Below, in pieces: positions 53,107 to 61,046 of a stretch of DNA of 64,000 bases; the first letter of the stretch is position 1; each line of letters begins with the position of its first letter. The DNA is taken from NCBI RefSeq assembly GCF_027947575.1, contig NZ_CP116256.1, positions 62,001-126,000 of the forward strand, in the 5' to 3' direction. The notes under the pieces were generated by a model that saw nothing but the letters and a program-made list of their open reading frames with translations, did no database searches and was not told the DNA's origin. The DNA is from Streptomyces rubrogriseus. Lineage in GTDB: Bacteria > Actinomycetota > Actinomycetes > Streptomycetales > Streptomycetaceae. Both the position numbers and the translations under genes were made by a program.

Positions 53107-54372
53107 TCAGGTGGACGGCCACAGCTCCGGGGCGCGGGCCTCGACCCGGTCGGTGATGCGGTGCAGCAGTTCGGTGCCGGGGAGCCGGCCCGGGCGGCGG
53201 CCGTCGCGCAGGCGTACGTCGACCAGGTCGCCGCTCTCCGCCTCCCGCGCGCCGATCACCGCCTGGTACGGCACCTTCCGCGCCGCCCGGACCCGGGCGC
53301 CCAGGCTGCCGCGCTCCGGGCCGACGACCTCGGCGCGCAGGCCCCGGTCGACGGCCTGCCGTACGAGGGCGTGCGCCGCCTCCCGCTGGGCGTCGGCCAC
53401 CGGCAGCACCACCAGCTGTACCGGGGCCAGCCAGGCCGGGAAGGCGCCGCCGTGCGCCTCGATCAGGTGGGCGACCACTCGCTCCACGCTGCCGATGACG
53501 CTGCGGTGCACCATGACCGGGCGGTGCCGGGTGCCGTCGGGGCCGACGTAGCGCAGGCCGAAGCGTTCGGGCTGGTGGAAGTCGATCTGGACGGTCGACA
53601 GGGTCGACTCGCGGCCGGCCGCGTCCTCGATCTGTACGTCGATCTTGGGGCCGTAGAAGGCGGCCTCGCCCTCCACCGCCTCGTACGGCAGTCCGTCCAG
53701 GGCCTCCCTGAGCAGCGCGGTGGCCCGCCGCCACAGCTCCGGGTCCGCGACGTACTTGCCGCCGGGCCCCGGCAGCGACAGGCGGTAGCGGGAGGCCCGG
53801 ACGCCCAGGTCGGCGTGGGCGCGGCGGATGAGCCCGAGGGCGGCGCGGGCCTCGTCGGCGGCCTGGTCCGGGGCGCAGAAGACGTGCGCGTCGTTGAGGT
53901 GGATGGCCCGCACGCGGGTCAGTCCGCCCAGGACGCCGGAGGGCTCGGAGCGGTACATCGCGCCCAGCTCGGCGATGCGCAGGGGCAGCTCGCGGTAGCT
54001 GCGGGACCGGGAGCGGTAGACCAGGGCGTGGTGCGGGCACAGGCTCGGGCGCAGCACGACCTCCTCGGCGCCCAGCTCCATCGGCGGGAACATGTCGTCG
54101 CGGTAGTGCTCCCAGTGCCCGGAGATCTCGTACAGCTCGCGTTTGCCGAGGACGGGGGAGTAGACGTGCCGGTAGCCGGCCCGGCGCTCCGCCTCGCGGA
54201 CGTACTCCTCCAGGGTGTGGCGGACGACCGCGCCGTCGGGCAGCCAGTACGGCAGGCCCGCGCCCATGAGGGGGTCGGTGTCGAACAGCGCCAGTTCGCG
54301 GCCGAGCCGCCGGTGGTCGCGGTGACGGCCGTGGTCGTGGCCGTGGTCCCGGTCGTGGTTCCGGTCGTGCAT
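53107..54372 (-). CDS. Short threonyl-tRNA synthetase paralogue (no TGS or editing domain)
   Basis: This 421-residue class II synthetase consists only of the catalytic core and the anticodon domain; standard bacterial ThrRS is about 640-660 residues with N-terminal TGS and editing domains. Zinc ligands are retained: Cys112 in L-C-P-H-H, His in N-D-A-H-V-F-C, and His in M-V-H-R-S-V-I-G-S. Motif 2 has Y-R-S-E-P-S-G-V-L-G-G-L-T-R-V-R. The first 22 residues are a His/Asp/Arg-rich tail with seven histidines. ATG at 54372 follows AGGGAG. A 17-codon leader and a strong hairpin lie upstream. Lack of editing means Ser-tRNA-Thr must be cleared elsewhere. It may be a stress or antibiotic-resistant isozyme. 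Confidence 0.88.
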   Translation of the reverse strand: MHDRNHDRDHGHDHGRHRDHRRLGRELALFDTDPLMGAGLPYWLPDGAVVRHTLEEYVREAERRAGYRHVYSPVLGKRELYEISGHWEHYRDDMFPPMELGAEEVVLRPSLCPHHALVYRSRSRSYRELPLRIAELGAMYRSEPSGVLGGLTRVRAIHLNDAHVFCAPDQAADEARAALGLIRRAHADLGVRASRYRLSLPGPGGKYVADPELWRRATALLREALDGLPYEAVEGEAAFYGPKIDVQIEDAAGRESTLSTVQIDFHQPERFGLRYVGPDGTRHRPVMVHRSVIGSVERVVAHLIEAHGGAFPAWLAPVQLVVLPVADAQREAAHALVRQAVDRGLRAEVVGPERGSLGARVRAARKVPYQAVIGAREAESGDLVDVRLRDGRRPGRLPGTELLHRITDRVEARAPELWPST

Positions 54373-54415
54373 GGTGGTCTCCCTCGGAACGGTCCACGGG
54401 ACGAGCACCACGCGA

Positions 54416-54448
54416 CGAAGCCCCGGGGCGCTCGGCCCCGGGGCTTCG
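54416..54448 (-). terminator. Attenuator-like hairpin in the thrS-paralogue leader
   Basis: A 13-bp stem (CGAAGCCCCGGGG with its complement) flanks a 7-nt loop. It lies between the leader peptide stop (54465) and the synthetase ATG (54372). It is a strong GC hairpin without a U-run, so it could act as a transcription terminator in the attenuation sense. Confidence 0.65.
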
Positions 54449-54464
54449 GACTTCTGGTCAGCAG

Positions 54465-54518
54465 TCAGCGCGCCGGGGTCCCCGGCGTCGTCATCAAGGA
54501 CGAACAGGCGCGCTTCAT
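54465..54518 (-). CDS. Putative Thr-codon leader peptide
   Basis: A 17-codon open frame encodes MKRACSSLMTTPGTPAR, with three Thr codons (ACG ACG and ACC) in its second half. It ends 17 bp before the hairpin that precedes the threonyl-tRNA synthetase gene. No clear ribosome site precedes its ATG, and TACCGT about 7 bp upstream could be a -10 box, so translation would be leaderless, as for other Streptomyces attenuation leaders. The assignment is inferred from position and codon content. Confidence 0.5.
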   Translation of the reverse strand: MKRACSSLMTTPGTPAR

Positions 54519-54580
54519 GAGGGCGACGGTACGCAGGGCCGGGGCGCCGACGCGAGCGGTTTTACCTCCGGCCGGGACCC

Positions 54581-55732
54581 TCAGCGCACGATCACCAGCT
54601 CGTGCGAGGTGGTGTTGAGCCGTCGCGCCCCGTCCTCCGTGCAGGTCACGACGTCCTCGATGCGGACGCCGAAGCGGTCCGGGAGGTGGATGCCGGGCTC
54701 GATGGAGAAGCACATGCCCGGTTCGAGGGGCTGCTCCTCGCCCTCCCCCAGATAGGGCGGCTCGTGGGTGGTGACGCCGACGCCGTGGCCGGTGCGGTGC
54801 GCGACGTGCCCGGCGTGCCCGGCCTCCTCGAGCACCGCGCGGGCCGCCCGGTCGACCTCCTGGCAGGACACCCCGGGTCGCACCGCCCCGAAGGCCGCCC
54901 GCTGCGCGGCCCGGACGGTCTCGTGGACCCGCCGCTCCTCGTCCGTGGGCGCCCCGACGTGCACGGTGCGGGCGATGTCGAAGCCGTAGCCGTCCTTGAG
55001 GCCGCCGAAGTCCAGGACGACCATGTCCCCGTCCCCGATGACCCGGTCCCCGGGCCGGTGGTGCGGGTCGGCCGCGTGGGGTCCGGCGCCGACCACCGTG
55101 AAGTCGACGCGGCTGTGGCCGTGCGCGCGCAGCAGCCCGGCCAGGTCGGCGGCCAGCTCGCGCTCGCTGCGCCCGCCGAAACGCAGCCCGAGGACCTCCT
55201 CGTACGCGGTGTCCGCCGCCGCTGCCGCGGCCGTCAGCAGGGCCACCTCCTGCTCGTCCTTCACCGCGCGCCGCATGGGCAGTACGACGGACAGCGGCTG
55301 GTAGGTGGCCAGCGGCAGGGACGCCTGGAGGCAGAGCAGGTGCAGCGCCCAGGTCGCGTCGGAGACGGCGTACCGGCCGTGCGGGCGCAGCAGACCGGCC
55401 GCGGCGGCGTAGGCGTCCTGTCCCTCCCACCAGTCGGAGACCCGTACCGCGCCCGCGCCGGGGGCCGCCTCGGCGGTCGGGCGGTCGAGCGCGGGCACCA
55501 GCAGCCGGGGCTGGGAGGTGGCGGTGAGGACGAGGAGGGTGAGGCGTTCGGCGGGGGCGGTGGGCCGGTAGCCGCACAGCCACACCAGGTCGGGGCCGGG
55601 GGTGACCAGCACTCCGGCCAGCCCCAGGGCGGCGGCCTCGTACGCGGTGCGGTCCATGCGGGCCGCGTAGACCTCGTCCGTGAAGGCGCCGGGGGCGGCG
55701 TCGCCCACGGCCTCAGACGTGTCCCGGCCCAC
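54581..55732 (-). CDS. M24 family Xaa-Pro peptidase-like protein
   Basis: This 383-residue protein has a creatinase N-terminal domain (about 20-150) and a pita-bread metallopeptidase domain. The five metal ligands are D in V-V-L-D-F-G-G, D in G-F-D-I-A-R-T, H in T-G-H-G-V-G, E in S-I-E-P-G-I-H and E in R-I-E-D-V-V. It probably releases N-terminal residues before proline. GTG at 55732 lies inside the 3' end of the upstream gene (20-bp overlap), so the two are likely co-transcribed. Confidence 0.92.
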   Translation of the reverse strand: MGRDTSEAVGDAAPGAFTDEVYAARMDRTAYEAAALGLAGVLVTPGPDLVWLCGYRPTAPAERLTLLVLTATSQPRLLVPALDRPTAEAAPGAGAVRVSDWWEGQDAYAAAAGLLRPHGRYAVSDATWALHLLCLQASLPLATYQPLSVVLPMRRAVKDEQEVALLTAAAAAADTAYEEVLGLRFGGRSERELAADLAGLLRAHGHSRVDFTVVGAGPHAADPHHRPGDRVIGDGDMVVLDFGGLKDGYGFDIARTVHVGAPTDEERRVHETVRAAQRAAFGAVRPGVSCQEVDRAARAVLEEAGHAGHVAHRTGHGVGVTTHEPPYLGEGEEQPLEPGMCFSIEPGIHLPDRFGVRIEDVVTCTEDGARRLNTTSHELVIVR

Positions 55733-56084
55733 CGCTGCCGAAGGCCCCGCTCGACCCCGGCAGCCAGCGGCGCCGCTTCTGGTCCTCGCCGCGGCGGCTG
55801 CCCGAGTGGTGCAGCTCGTAGGGCATGAGCCGCGGGCTCCCGTCGTTGTTCAGCGGGATCTCGTCGGGTTCGCGCATCTCGCGCTCCTCGCGGACGGCCC
55901 CGGTGTCCGGGAGGTGCGGCTGTTCGTCGGCGCGGGGGCGGTCCGGCTCCCGGTCCATGACCCGCATGCCGACGCGTACGGCCCAGACCAACGCCCCGGC
56001 GATCACCAGTCCGATGATGAAGACCACTGTCACTTTGGCACCGCCCGAGGGCGCGGCCAGCAGTACATACGTTGCCGTACTCAT
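55713..56084 (-). CDS. Single-TM small membrane protein (DUF6479-like)
   Basis: This 123-residue protein has one transmembrane helix at about 17-38 (V-T-V-V-F-I-I-G-L-V-I-A-G-A-L-V-W-A-V). A charged cytoplasmic tail contains E-E-R-E-M-R-E-P-D-E-I-P and G-S-P-R-L-M-P-Y-E-L-H-H, a layout common in Streptomyces DUF6479 proteins. The function is unknown. The frame remains open 198 bp upstream through 12-bp repeats, but the codon character there is poor, so ATG at 56084 is preferred. It overlaps the start of the M24 peptidase gene. Confidence 0.7.
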   Translation of the reverse strand: MSTATYVLLAAPSGGAKVTVVFIIGLVIAGALVWAVRVGMRVMDREPDRPRADEQPHLPDTGAVREEREMREPDEIPLNNDGSPRLMPYELHHSGSRRGEDQKRRRWLPGSSGAFGSGGPGHV

Positions 56085-56130
56085 GTTCTGATTATGTACC
56101 CCCAAATGAGATAAAGCGCCTGATATGTCC

Positions 56131-56178
56131 ATTCCTGTGTTCTTGCCTGTGTCCTTGCCCGTGTTCCTGCCCGCGGCC
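56131..56178. repeat. Four imperfect 12-bp tandem repeats
   Basis: The units ATTCCTGTGTTC, TTGCCTGTGTCC, TTGCCCGTGTTC and CTGCCCGCGGCC follow one another without gaps. They lie in the 168-bp divergent gap between the DUF6479-like gene and the truncated beta-helix gene. They may be regulatory or simply slippage DNA. Confidence 0.6.
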
Positions 56179-56252
56179 TGACGCGCGAACGCGCGATTGG
56201 GGCGGGCCGGTGGCTGGTGCCCGGTCGTCGTCACCGGTGGAAGGGGCAGCCC

Positions 56253-56500
56253 ATGACCGCGCCGCTGACGGCGGACACCCATGAGTACGGCCTGGTCGGG
56301 GACGGCACCGCCGACGACCGGCCGGCCCTTCAGGAGCTGGTGGACGTGCTGGGCGACGCCACCGCCGAGGACGGGCGGCCGCGCACGGTGCGCGCGCCCG
56401 CCGGGCGGTACGTGATCCGGAACGAGCCGGTGCTCTGGCGCAGCGGCGTCTCGCTGGTCGGTGCCGGACGCGGCGCCACCTGCTTCGCGCTCTCCAACCG
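56253..56500 (+). pseudogene. Truncated beta-helix (pectate-lyase/GH28-like) protein
   Basis: ATG at 56253 follows GGAAGGGG. About 83 codons match the start of a right-handed beta-helix enzyme: Y-G-L-V-G-D-G-T-A-D-D-R-P-A-L-Q-E-L, then A-P-A-G-R-Y-V-I-R, then S-G-V-S-L-V-G-A-G-R-G-A-T. After L-S-N at about 56500 the sequence changes into the TnpB-type element, and the frame then runs on in foreign sequence to a stop at 56748. The missing part, several hundred codons, does not resume beyond the element. The gene was therefore broken by insertion plus deletion. Confidence 0.75.
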
Positions 56501-57600
56501 TTCCTATTCAGTAAGCAGGAGTGAGTCTTGGACCCATTCCTGTGCACTGCGGACATCCCGAACGGTTCTGGATGTCCTGGTCACCCGCGTTCGCGCCGCG
56601 TCCGGTGGCACGGATCGTGTCCGTGGTCCGGGAAGGCGGGGGCGGGTTCCCTCACGCCCAGGAGTCTCCGGTCCGGTCTGGGCGGACCGATGCCTGCATC
56701 CATCGCTCTGGTGGGTGCGGGGCGGTGCCGTCCGACGCCGGATGGGATAGCCCTGGGCGCGTCGCCCGATCGCGATGCTCGCCGCATCGTGCCGGGTCGT
56801 CTTGCGGGTGGTGCTGGTGAGGGGGTTCTGCCAGTGCTGGGCGCCCCAGCGGGAGGTGTAGGCGGGGTCGACGGCGATGATCGTGATGCCGGTGGCGTCG
56901 GCCATGGAGGTCAGGCGGGCGCGGAGCCTGCTGGTGGGCATGCCGGAGATCAGCTGCCGGAAGCGGCGCTTGCGGCCGTGCTTCTCCCGCGTCTTCTCGG
57001 CGGTGAAGTCCAGGTCCTCGACGGCGCTGGCCTTCACGCCGCTGGTGGTGGCCCAGTGCAGCAGTCGGGTCCCGGCCTCCAACGACTGGAGATACGCGTG
57101 GGCACTACGCCGGGCCAGCGCCCACTGATCATGCGACGCCTTGGTGATCGCACCCGCCCAACGGGCCGACGAAAGGGGTGTCAGCGCGCGCTTGCGCACC
57201 GCCCACGCCCCGGCATCATGATCCAGCCCGTCACGACAACGCGCTGTCAGATCACGGGACGCGAGTGCGCCCAGATGCGCGCCGACCTGCCGCAGTACCT
57301 CCACATCGGTAGTGGTGAGCTGCTTGAGTCGGGTACGCACCGCTACCCCGGACGGGTCCGGCACGACGAACGGCGCCGCAAGCCCCCGCAGACCACCCAC
57401 CCCACACCCCCGCACAGCCGTGACAACCCTGTACACCTCACCCAACGAACAGCCTTGCCCAGGGTCACGCATTCGACAGACAGACTGCCGTTCCCACCCG
57501 GACACCAAGCCCTCCGACCCCACCCCACACTCACTCGTTCACACCAGAGCACACTCATCCACAGTCAACGGCCAGCAGTTCCCAACCCCGGTGCCCTCGG
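56501..57600 (-). mobile_element. IS200/IS605-type (TnpB-only) insertion, ends approximate
   Basis: Host beta-helix homology stops at about 56500, and the beta-lactamase gene tail begins at 57604. Between them lies one tnpB-like gene with short flanks and no tnpA. CCAACCGTTCC at the left edge and TTCCCAACCC near 57577-57590 share TTCC and CCAAC, which may reflect the target or element ends. IS605-family elements lack inverted repeats and target duplications, so the exact ends cannot be fixed by eye. Confidence 0.6.
56504..57472 (-). pseudogene. TnpB-like transposase-associated protein, internally deleted
   Basis: This 322-residue frame has the N-terminal segment of Streptomyces TnpB-related proteins (V-R-T-R-L-K-Q-L to I-T-K-A-S-H-D-Q-W-A-L-A-R-R). 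It passes through Q-S-L-E-A-G-T directly into the late RuvC region: R-L-L-H-W-A, then A-V-E-D-L-D-F (RuvC-II Glu), then V-D-P-A-Y-T-S-R-W-G-A-Q-H-W, then R-H-D-A-A-S-I-A (RuvC-III Asp). By my recollection of full-length relatives (about 570-600 residues), some 250 residues including the RuvC-I Asp are missing in frame. It cannot be an active nuclease. It ends L-L-L-T-E. Confidence 0.7.
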
Positions 57601-57603
57601 TCG

Positions 57604-58482
57604 TCAGGGTGCGCGCAATGAGTCCACCGCGATCCGGGCCGCGGTGCCGATCACCGCGTCCGCCGCCGGGAGCACGGCCGCGGTGTGGGCGGTGCGGGTG
57701 AAGACGGCCACGGCGTAGCGGCCGCCGTCGGGGTACTCGACGACGCCGACCTCGTTGCGCAGGGTGGGCAGGCTGCCGGTCTTGCCGGCCACGTGCACGT
57801 CGTCGAAGGGGAAGCCCGAGGCCAGCCGGTGCGGCCACACCTGGAGGCCCATGATCCGGCGCATCGCGGCGCCGTACTCGGGCGGGCAGGCCTCGTCCCG
57901 CCACACCGAGCCGAGCAGGCGGGTCATGTCCCGCGGGGTGCTGCGGTTGGTGCGGGCCGGGTCCAGGGCGCGCAGCCGGGTGATGACGTGCGGGTCGGTC
58001 AGCGCCCGCGCTCCGTCGGGCCCGGCGTCCTCGCGCATGGTGCCCAGCATCTCGCCGAAGCCGTACACCGCCCGTGTCCGGGTGAGGCCGAGCCGGGCCG
58101 TCGTGCGGTTGACGGCGTCCAGGCCGACCCGGCGCAGCAGCAGGTCGGCGGCGGTGTTGTCGCTGACGGACATCATCAGGAACGCGGCGTCGCGCAGGGA
58201 CAGCAGGACCGGGTCGAGCATGGCCGCGAGCCCGGTGGGCCCCGGGGTGCGGCCGGTCGGCGGGCACTCGATCCGCTCGGTGAGGTCCAGTTCCCCGGCC
58301 GCCGCCAGCTCGTGCAGCGTCACCAGTACGCACAGCTTGTGGACACTGGCCGTGCAGACCGGCTGGTCCGCCCCGGCCCCGACCTGCGCCCCCGAGTCGA
58401 TGTCCACGGCGTGCAGCCACCCGGTGACCCCGGCATCGGCGAACGCGGCGTCCAGCCGTGCGGCGGTGACGGTGTCGCTCAT
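57604..58482 (-). CDS. Class A beta-lactamase-related serine hydrolase
   Basis: This 292-residue protein has S-V-H-K at 46-49, S-D-N at 107-109 and K-T-G-S at 234-237, the three motifs of class A beta-lactamases. I do not see the usual E-x-x-x-N general-base motif at the expected place, so hydrolysis of acyl-enzyme may be inefficient. There is no signal peptide, so as written it is cytoplasmic, unusual for a beta-lactamase. It lies downstream of a LysR gene on the same strand and near a PBP operon, pointing to a role in beta-lactam response. Confidence 0.85.
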   Translation of the reverse strand: MSDTVTAARLDAAFADAGVTGWLHAVDIDSGAQVGAGADQPVCTASVHKLCVLVTLHELAAAGELDLTERIECPPTGRTPGPTGLAAMLDPVLLSLRDAAFLMMSVSDNTAADLLLRRVGLDAVNRTTARLGLTRTRAVYGFGEMLGTMREDAGPDGARALTDPHVITRLRALDPARTNRSTPRDMTRLLGSVWRDEACPPEYGAAMRRIMGLQVWPHRLASGFPFDDVHVAGKTGSLPTLRNEVGVVEYPDGGRYAVAVFTRTAHTAAVLPAADAVIGTAARIAVDSLRAP

Positions 58483-58529
58483 GACCGCTCCTCCGGCGCC
58501 GGGCCGACCCCCACCGGCCGGGCGGGGGT

Positions 58530-58915
58530 CGACGTGCGTGCGCGGTCGGGGCCGGTGGGGGCGGTGGTGTGCCGGGGTCGGTGGCGGAGGGCGGTGGCGG
58601 TCCTGGCCGGGCCTCCGGCGCCCGCGCCGGGGGCACGGGCCGGGCGGCCGCCGCGATGGGTGCGCCGGTTCGGGTGGGGTTCGTAGGGCTGCGGTGGTGG
58701 GGGCCGGTGGGGATGGTGGGGTGTGTCGGTCGGTGCCGGAGGGTGGTGGCGGAGGTCATGGCCGGGCCTCCGGTGCATGGGCCGTGGGGCACCGGCCGGG
58801 CGGCCGCCGCGACGGGTGCGCCGGTCCGGGTGGGGGCCGTCGGGCGACGGCGGTCGGGGCCGGTGGCAATGCTGGGGTGCGTCGGTCGGTGGCCGAGGGC
58901 GGCGGTGTCGGTCAA
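58530..58915. repeat. About 155-bp imperfect repeats between bla and lysR genes
   Basis: GCCGGGCCTCCGG begins at 58606 and again at 58761. Each is followed by GCCGGGCGGCCGCCGCGA, GGTGCGCCGGT, and later GGTGTGTCGGTCGGT or GGTGCGTCGGTCGGT. A third, partial copy precedes 58606. The period is 155 bp. The repeats fill most of the 429-bp gap between the repaired lysR stop and the beta-lactamase start. No reliable gene is seen in them. Confidence 0.7.
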
Positions 58916-59873
58916 AGCCAGTACTCCGATGCCGGGCGAAGGTGCAGGGGCCGGGCGGGTGCCTCGGAGTGGGCGTCGGCCGTGGTGCGCAGGGCGTGGG
59001 TGGCCGCGTCGGCGAAGGCGCCGACGGCGGCGTCGCCGCGCCCTTGGGCCAGGCCGCGGAGTGCCGCCAGGCGGGCGGCGCCCCGGCCAGCGGGCGCCAG
59101 ACCAGGTCCTGGTCACCGGGCGCCACGAGCCGGGTGTCGCGGGGGCCGAGGGCGACGGCCCCGGACGACAGGACCAGGCCGCGGACGAAGCTCGCGCCCT
59201 GGCCGTGCCGTACCGCGGCGGGCGTGTAGCCGCCCCGGGCACAGGAGGTGAGCAGGTCGTCGTAGACCGCGGGCGCGTCGGCGCGCGGGAAGAGGACCAG
59301 GTCGTAGCCGGTGAGGGCGGCGAGCGGCACGGCGTCCAGCTCCGTCTGGGGCGCGCCGCGCGGCAGCAGGACGCCGAGGTCGCGGCGGAGCACCGGGCCC
59401 AGTTCCAGGCCGGTGACGTCGCACGGGTGGTGGATCAGGCCGACGTCCAGCTCGTGGGCGGCGAACCCGGCGAGCTGCTGGGCGGTGGTCAGCTCGTGCA
59501 GCTCCAGTTCGAGGCCCGCGTGCCGGCGGCGGAAGTCGGCCAGCAGCGCGGCGACGGTCTCGCCGGAGATGTCGGGGGACAGGGCGGCGCGCAGCAGGCC
59601 GCTCTCGCCGTCCCGGATGCGGCGTGCCGCGGTCCGCAGTGACTCGGCGCGGGCCAGCAGCTCACGGGCCTCGGCGAGCAGCAGCGTGCCCGCCTCGGTG
59701 ATCGTCACCTGGCGGCTGGTGCGTTCGAAGAGCCGGACGCCCAGCTCCCTCTCCAGCCGCTGGATGCGCTGCGACAGGGGCGGCTGGGCCATGCCGAGCC
59801 GGGCGGCGGCACGGCCGAAGTGTGACTCTTCTGCAACAGCCACGAAGCACTCCAGGTGCCGCACCAGGTCCAC
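58912..59873 (-). pseudogene. LysR-family regulator, frameshifted near its C-terminus
   Basis: An N-terminal winged HTH (F-G-R-A-A-A-R-L-G-M-A-Q-P-P-L-S-Q-R-I) is followed by a substrate-binding domain up to about residue 280 (W-R-P-L-A-G-A-P-P-A-W-R, A-W-P-K-G). In the G-run at about 59043-59046 one G appears to be missing. As written, the frame continues into about 185 residues of Pro/Arg-rich nonsense ending at 58479. The shifted frame gives R-G-D-A-A-V-G-A-F-A-D-A-A-T-H-A-L and ends S-E-Y-W-L at 58912, total 320 residues, normal for LysR. It is likely to control the divergent esterase-PBP operon and the beta-lactamase gene. Confidence 0.78.
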
Positions 59874-59884
59874 GACCAGTAATC

Positions 59885-59916
59885 ATATCGGGGATTGATC
59901 GATCCGACATCGATAT
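59885..59916. promoter_or_regulatory. LysR-type operator in the lysR-esterase divergent region
   Basis: Arms ATATCG (59885) and CGATAT (59911) enclose a second near-palindrome, GGATTGATCGATCC, with 12 of 14 positions symmetric. It is the only AT-rich DNA in the 85-bp gap between the divergent lysR and esterase starts, the classic position for LysR autoregulation and target activation. Confidence 0.6.
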
Positions 59917-59958
59917 CGGTCTTGGACAGGGGCTCGGCGGGGTTGCTCTCCTCGGGCC

Positions 59959-61029
59959 ATGCGCTCCTTTCGTGACCGTGACCGTGACCGCGCCGGTGAC
60001 CGCGTCGGCGACCGTGATCCCGCGCTCCGCGCCCGTCGATGGGCCGGCGGGCTCGCCCTCGCCCTCGTCCTCCCCCTGGCCGGCTGCGCCACCGACGCCG
60101 GCGACGGCGCCGACTCCGGGCGTCCGGGAGCGTCGTCGACCGCCCCCGCCCCCTCCGCCACCGCGGCGCCGGAGGTCCGCGCCCAGCTCCGGGTGGACGG
60201 TGACATCCGCCAGTACCTCCTGCACCGGCCCCCCGCCCCTGCCGCCGAGGGCGACGACGGCCCGCGGCCCCTCCTCGTCGCCTTCCACGGCCGCGGCGCC
60301 GACGCCGCCGAACTGCGGGCGAAGACCCGGCTGGAGCGGGCCGCCACCGCGCGCGGCATGCTGGTCGCCTTTCCCGAGGGCCTCGGCCACGGCTGGGGCG
60401 CGGGCACCCGGGCGACGAAGCAGCGCCCGGACCCCGGTCTGGACGTGCGGTTCACCGAGGCGCTGATCGAACACCTGGTCCGCACCGAGCGGGCCGACCC
60501 CGGTCAGGTCTACGTCGCCGGGTTCTCCAACGGCGGCTCGATGGCCCTGCGCATGGCCGCCGAACGCCCCGCGCTGCTGGCGGGTGCCGCCTCGGTCTCC
60601 GGCCAGCTCCCCACGGGCGACGCCGCGGTGGAGCCGACCGGGCCCGTCCCGGTCATGGTCGTCTACGGCGCCGACGACCCGGTACGGCCCCTCGCGGGCC
60701 TCCCCTCCCCGCCGCCGGACCCGAAGGAGCCGATCCTGCCGACCCGGTCGGCGCGGGACAGCGCGGCGGCGTTCGCGGCGGCCGGGGGCGCGGGCGAGCC
60801 GGTCACGCGGCAGGAGCAGGGCTACGAACGGACGGTGTGGCGGCTCGGGAACGAGGCCCCCGGCGGCTCCCGGCGGCCCGGCGGCACCGTGCAACTCCTC
60901 GTCGTCGACGACGCCGGTCACACCTGGCCGGGCTCGACCGTCCCCCCGCCCGAGGGGTTCGGCCCCGTCAGCAGGGCCCTCGACGCCACCGGCACGATCC
61001 TCGACTTCCTCACCGGCCCCGGCCGCTGA
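59959..61029 (+). CDS. LpqC/PHB-depolymerase-like esterase lipoprotein
   Basis: This 356-residue exported alpha/beta hydrolase has lipobox L-P-L-A-G-C (Cys at about 43), oxyanion segment F-H-G-R-G-A-D, nucleophile elbow G-F-S-N-G-G-S at about 188, Asp in Y-G-A-D-D-P-V, and His in D-A-G-H-T-W-P-G. This matches LpqC and feruloyl-esterase/PHB-depolymerase family proteins. It acts on esters at the outer membrane face of the cell. The PBP gene follows after 17 bp, so the two form an operon divergent from lysR. Confidence 0.88.
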   Translation: MRSFRDRDRDRAGDRVGDRDPALRARRWAGGLALALVLPLAGCATDAGDGADSGRPGASSTAPAPSATAAPEVRAQLRVDGDIRQYLLHRPPAPAAEGDDGPRPLLVAFHGRGADAAELRAKTRLERAATARGMLVAFPEGLGHGWGAGTRATKQRPDPGLDVRFTEALIEHLVRTERADPGQVYVAGFSNGGSMALRMAAERPALLAGAASVSGQLPTGDAAVEPTGPVPVMVVYGADDPVRPLAGLPSPPPDPKEPILPTRSARDSAAAFAAAGGAGEPVTRQEQGYERTVWRLGNEAPGGSRRPGGTVQLLVVDDAGHTWPGSTVPPPEGFGPVSRALDATGTILDFLTGPGR

Positions 61030-61046
61030 CCGACAAGGACCTTCCC

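Noticed and set aside
56085..56282. 66-residue N-terminal extension of the DUF6479-like protein
   Set aside because: It would translate 12-bp repeats into T-G-K-N/D units with poor codon bias; ATG at 56084 directly precedes a typical membrane-protein start.
56217..56750. A 178-residue complete beta-helix protein
   Set aside because: Similarity stops at about 56500. The rest is transposon-derived sequence read out of context.
58479..58482. ATGA overlap between lysR and bla
   Set aside because: It depends on the out-of-frame Pro/Arg extension of lysR. The repaired lysR ends at 58912.
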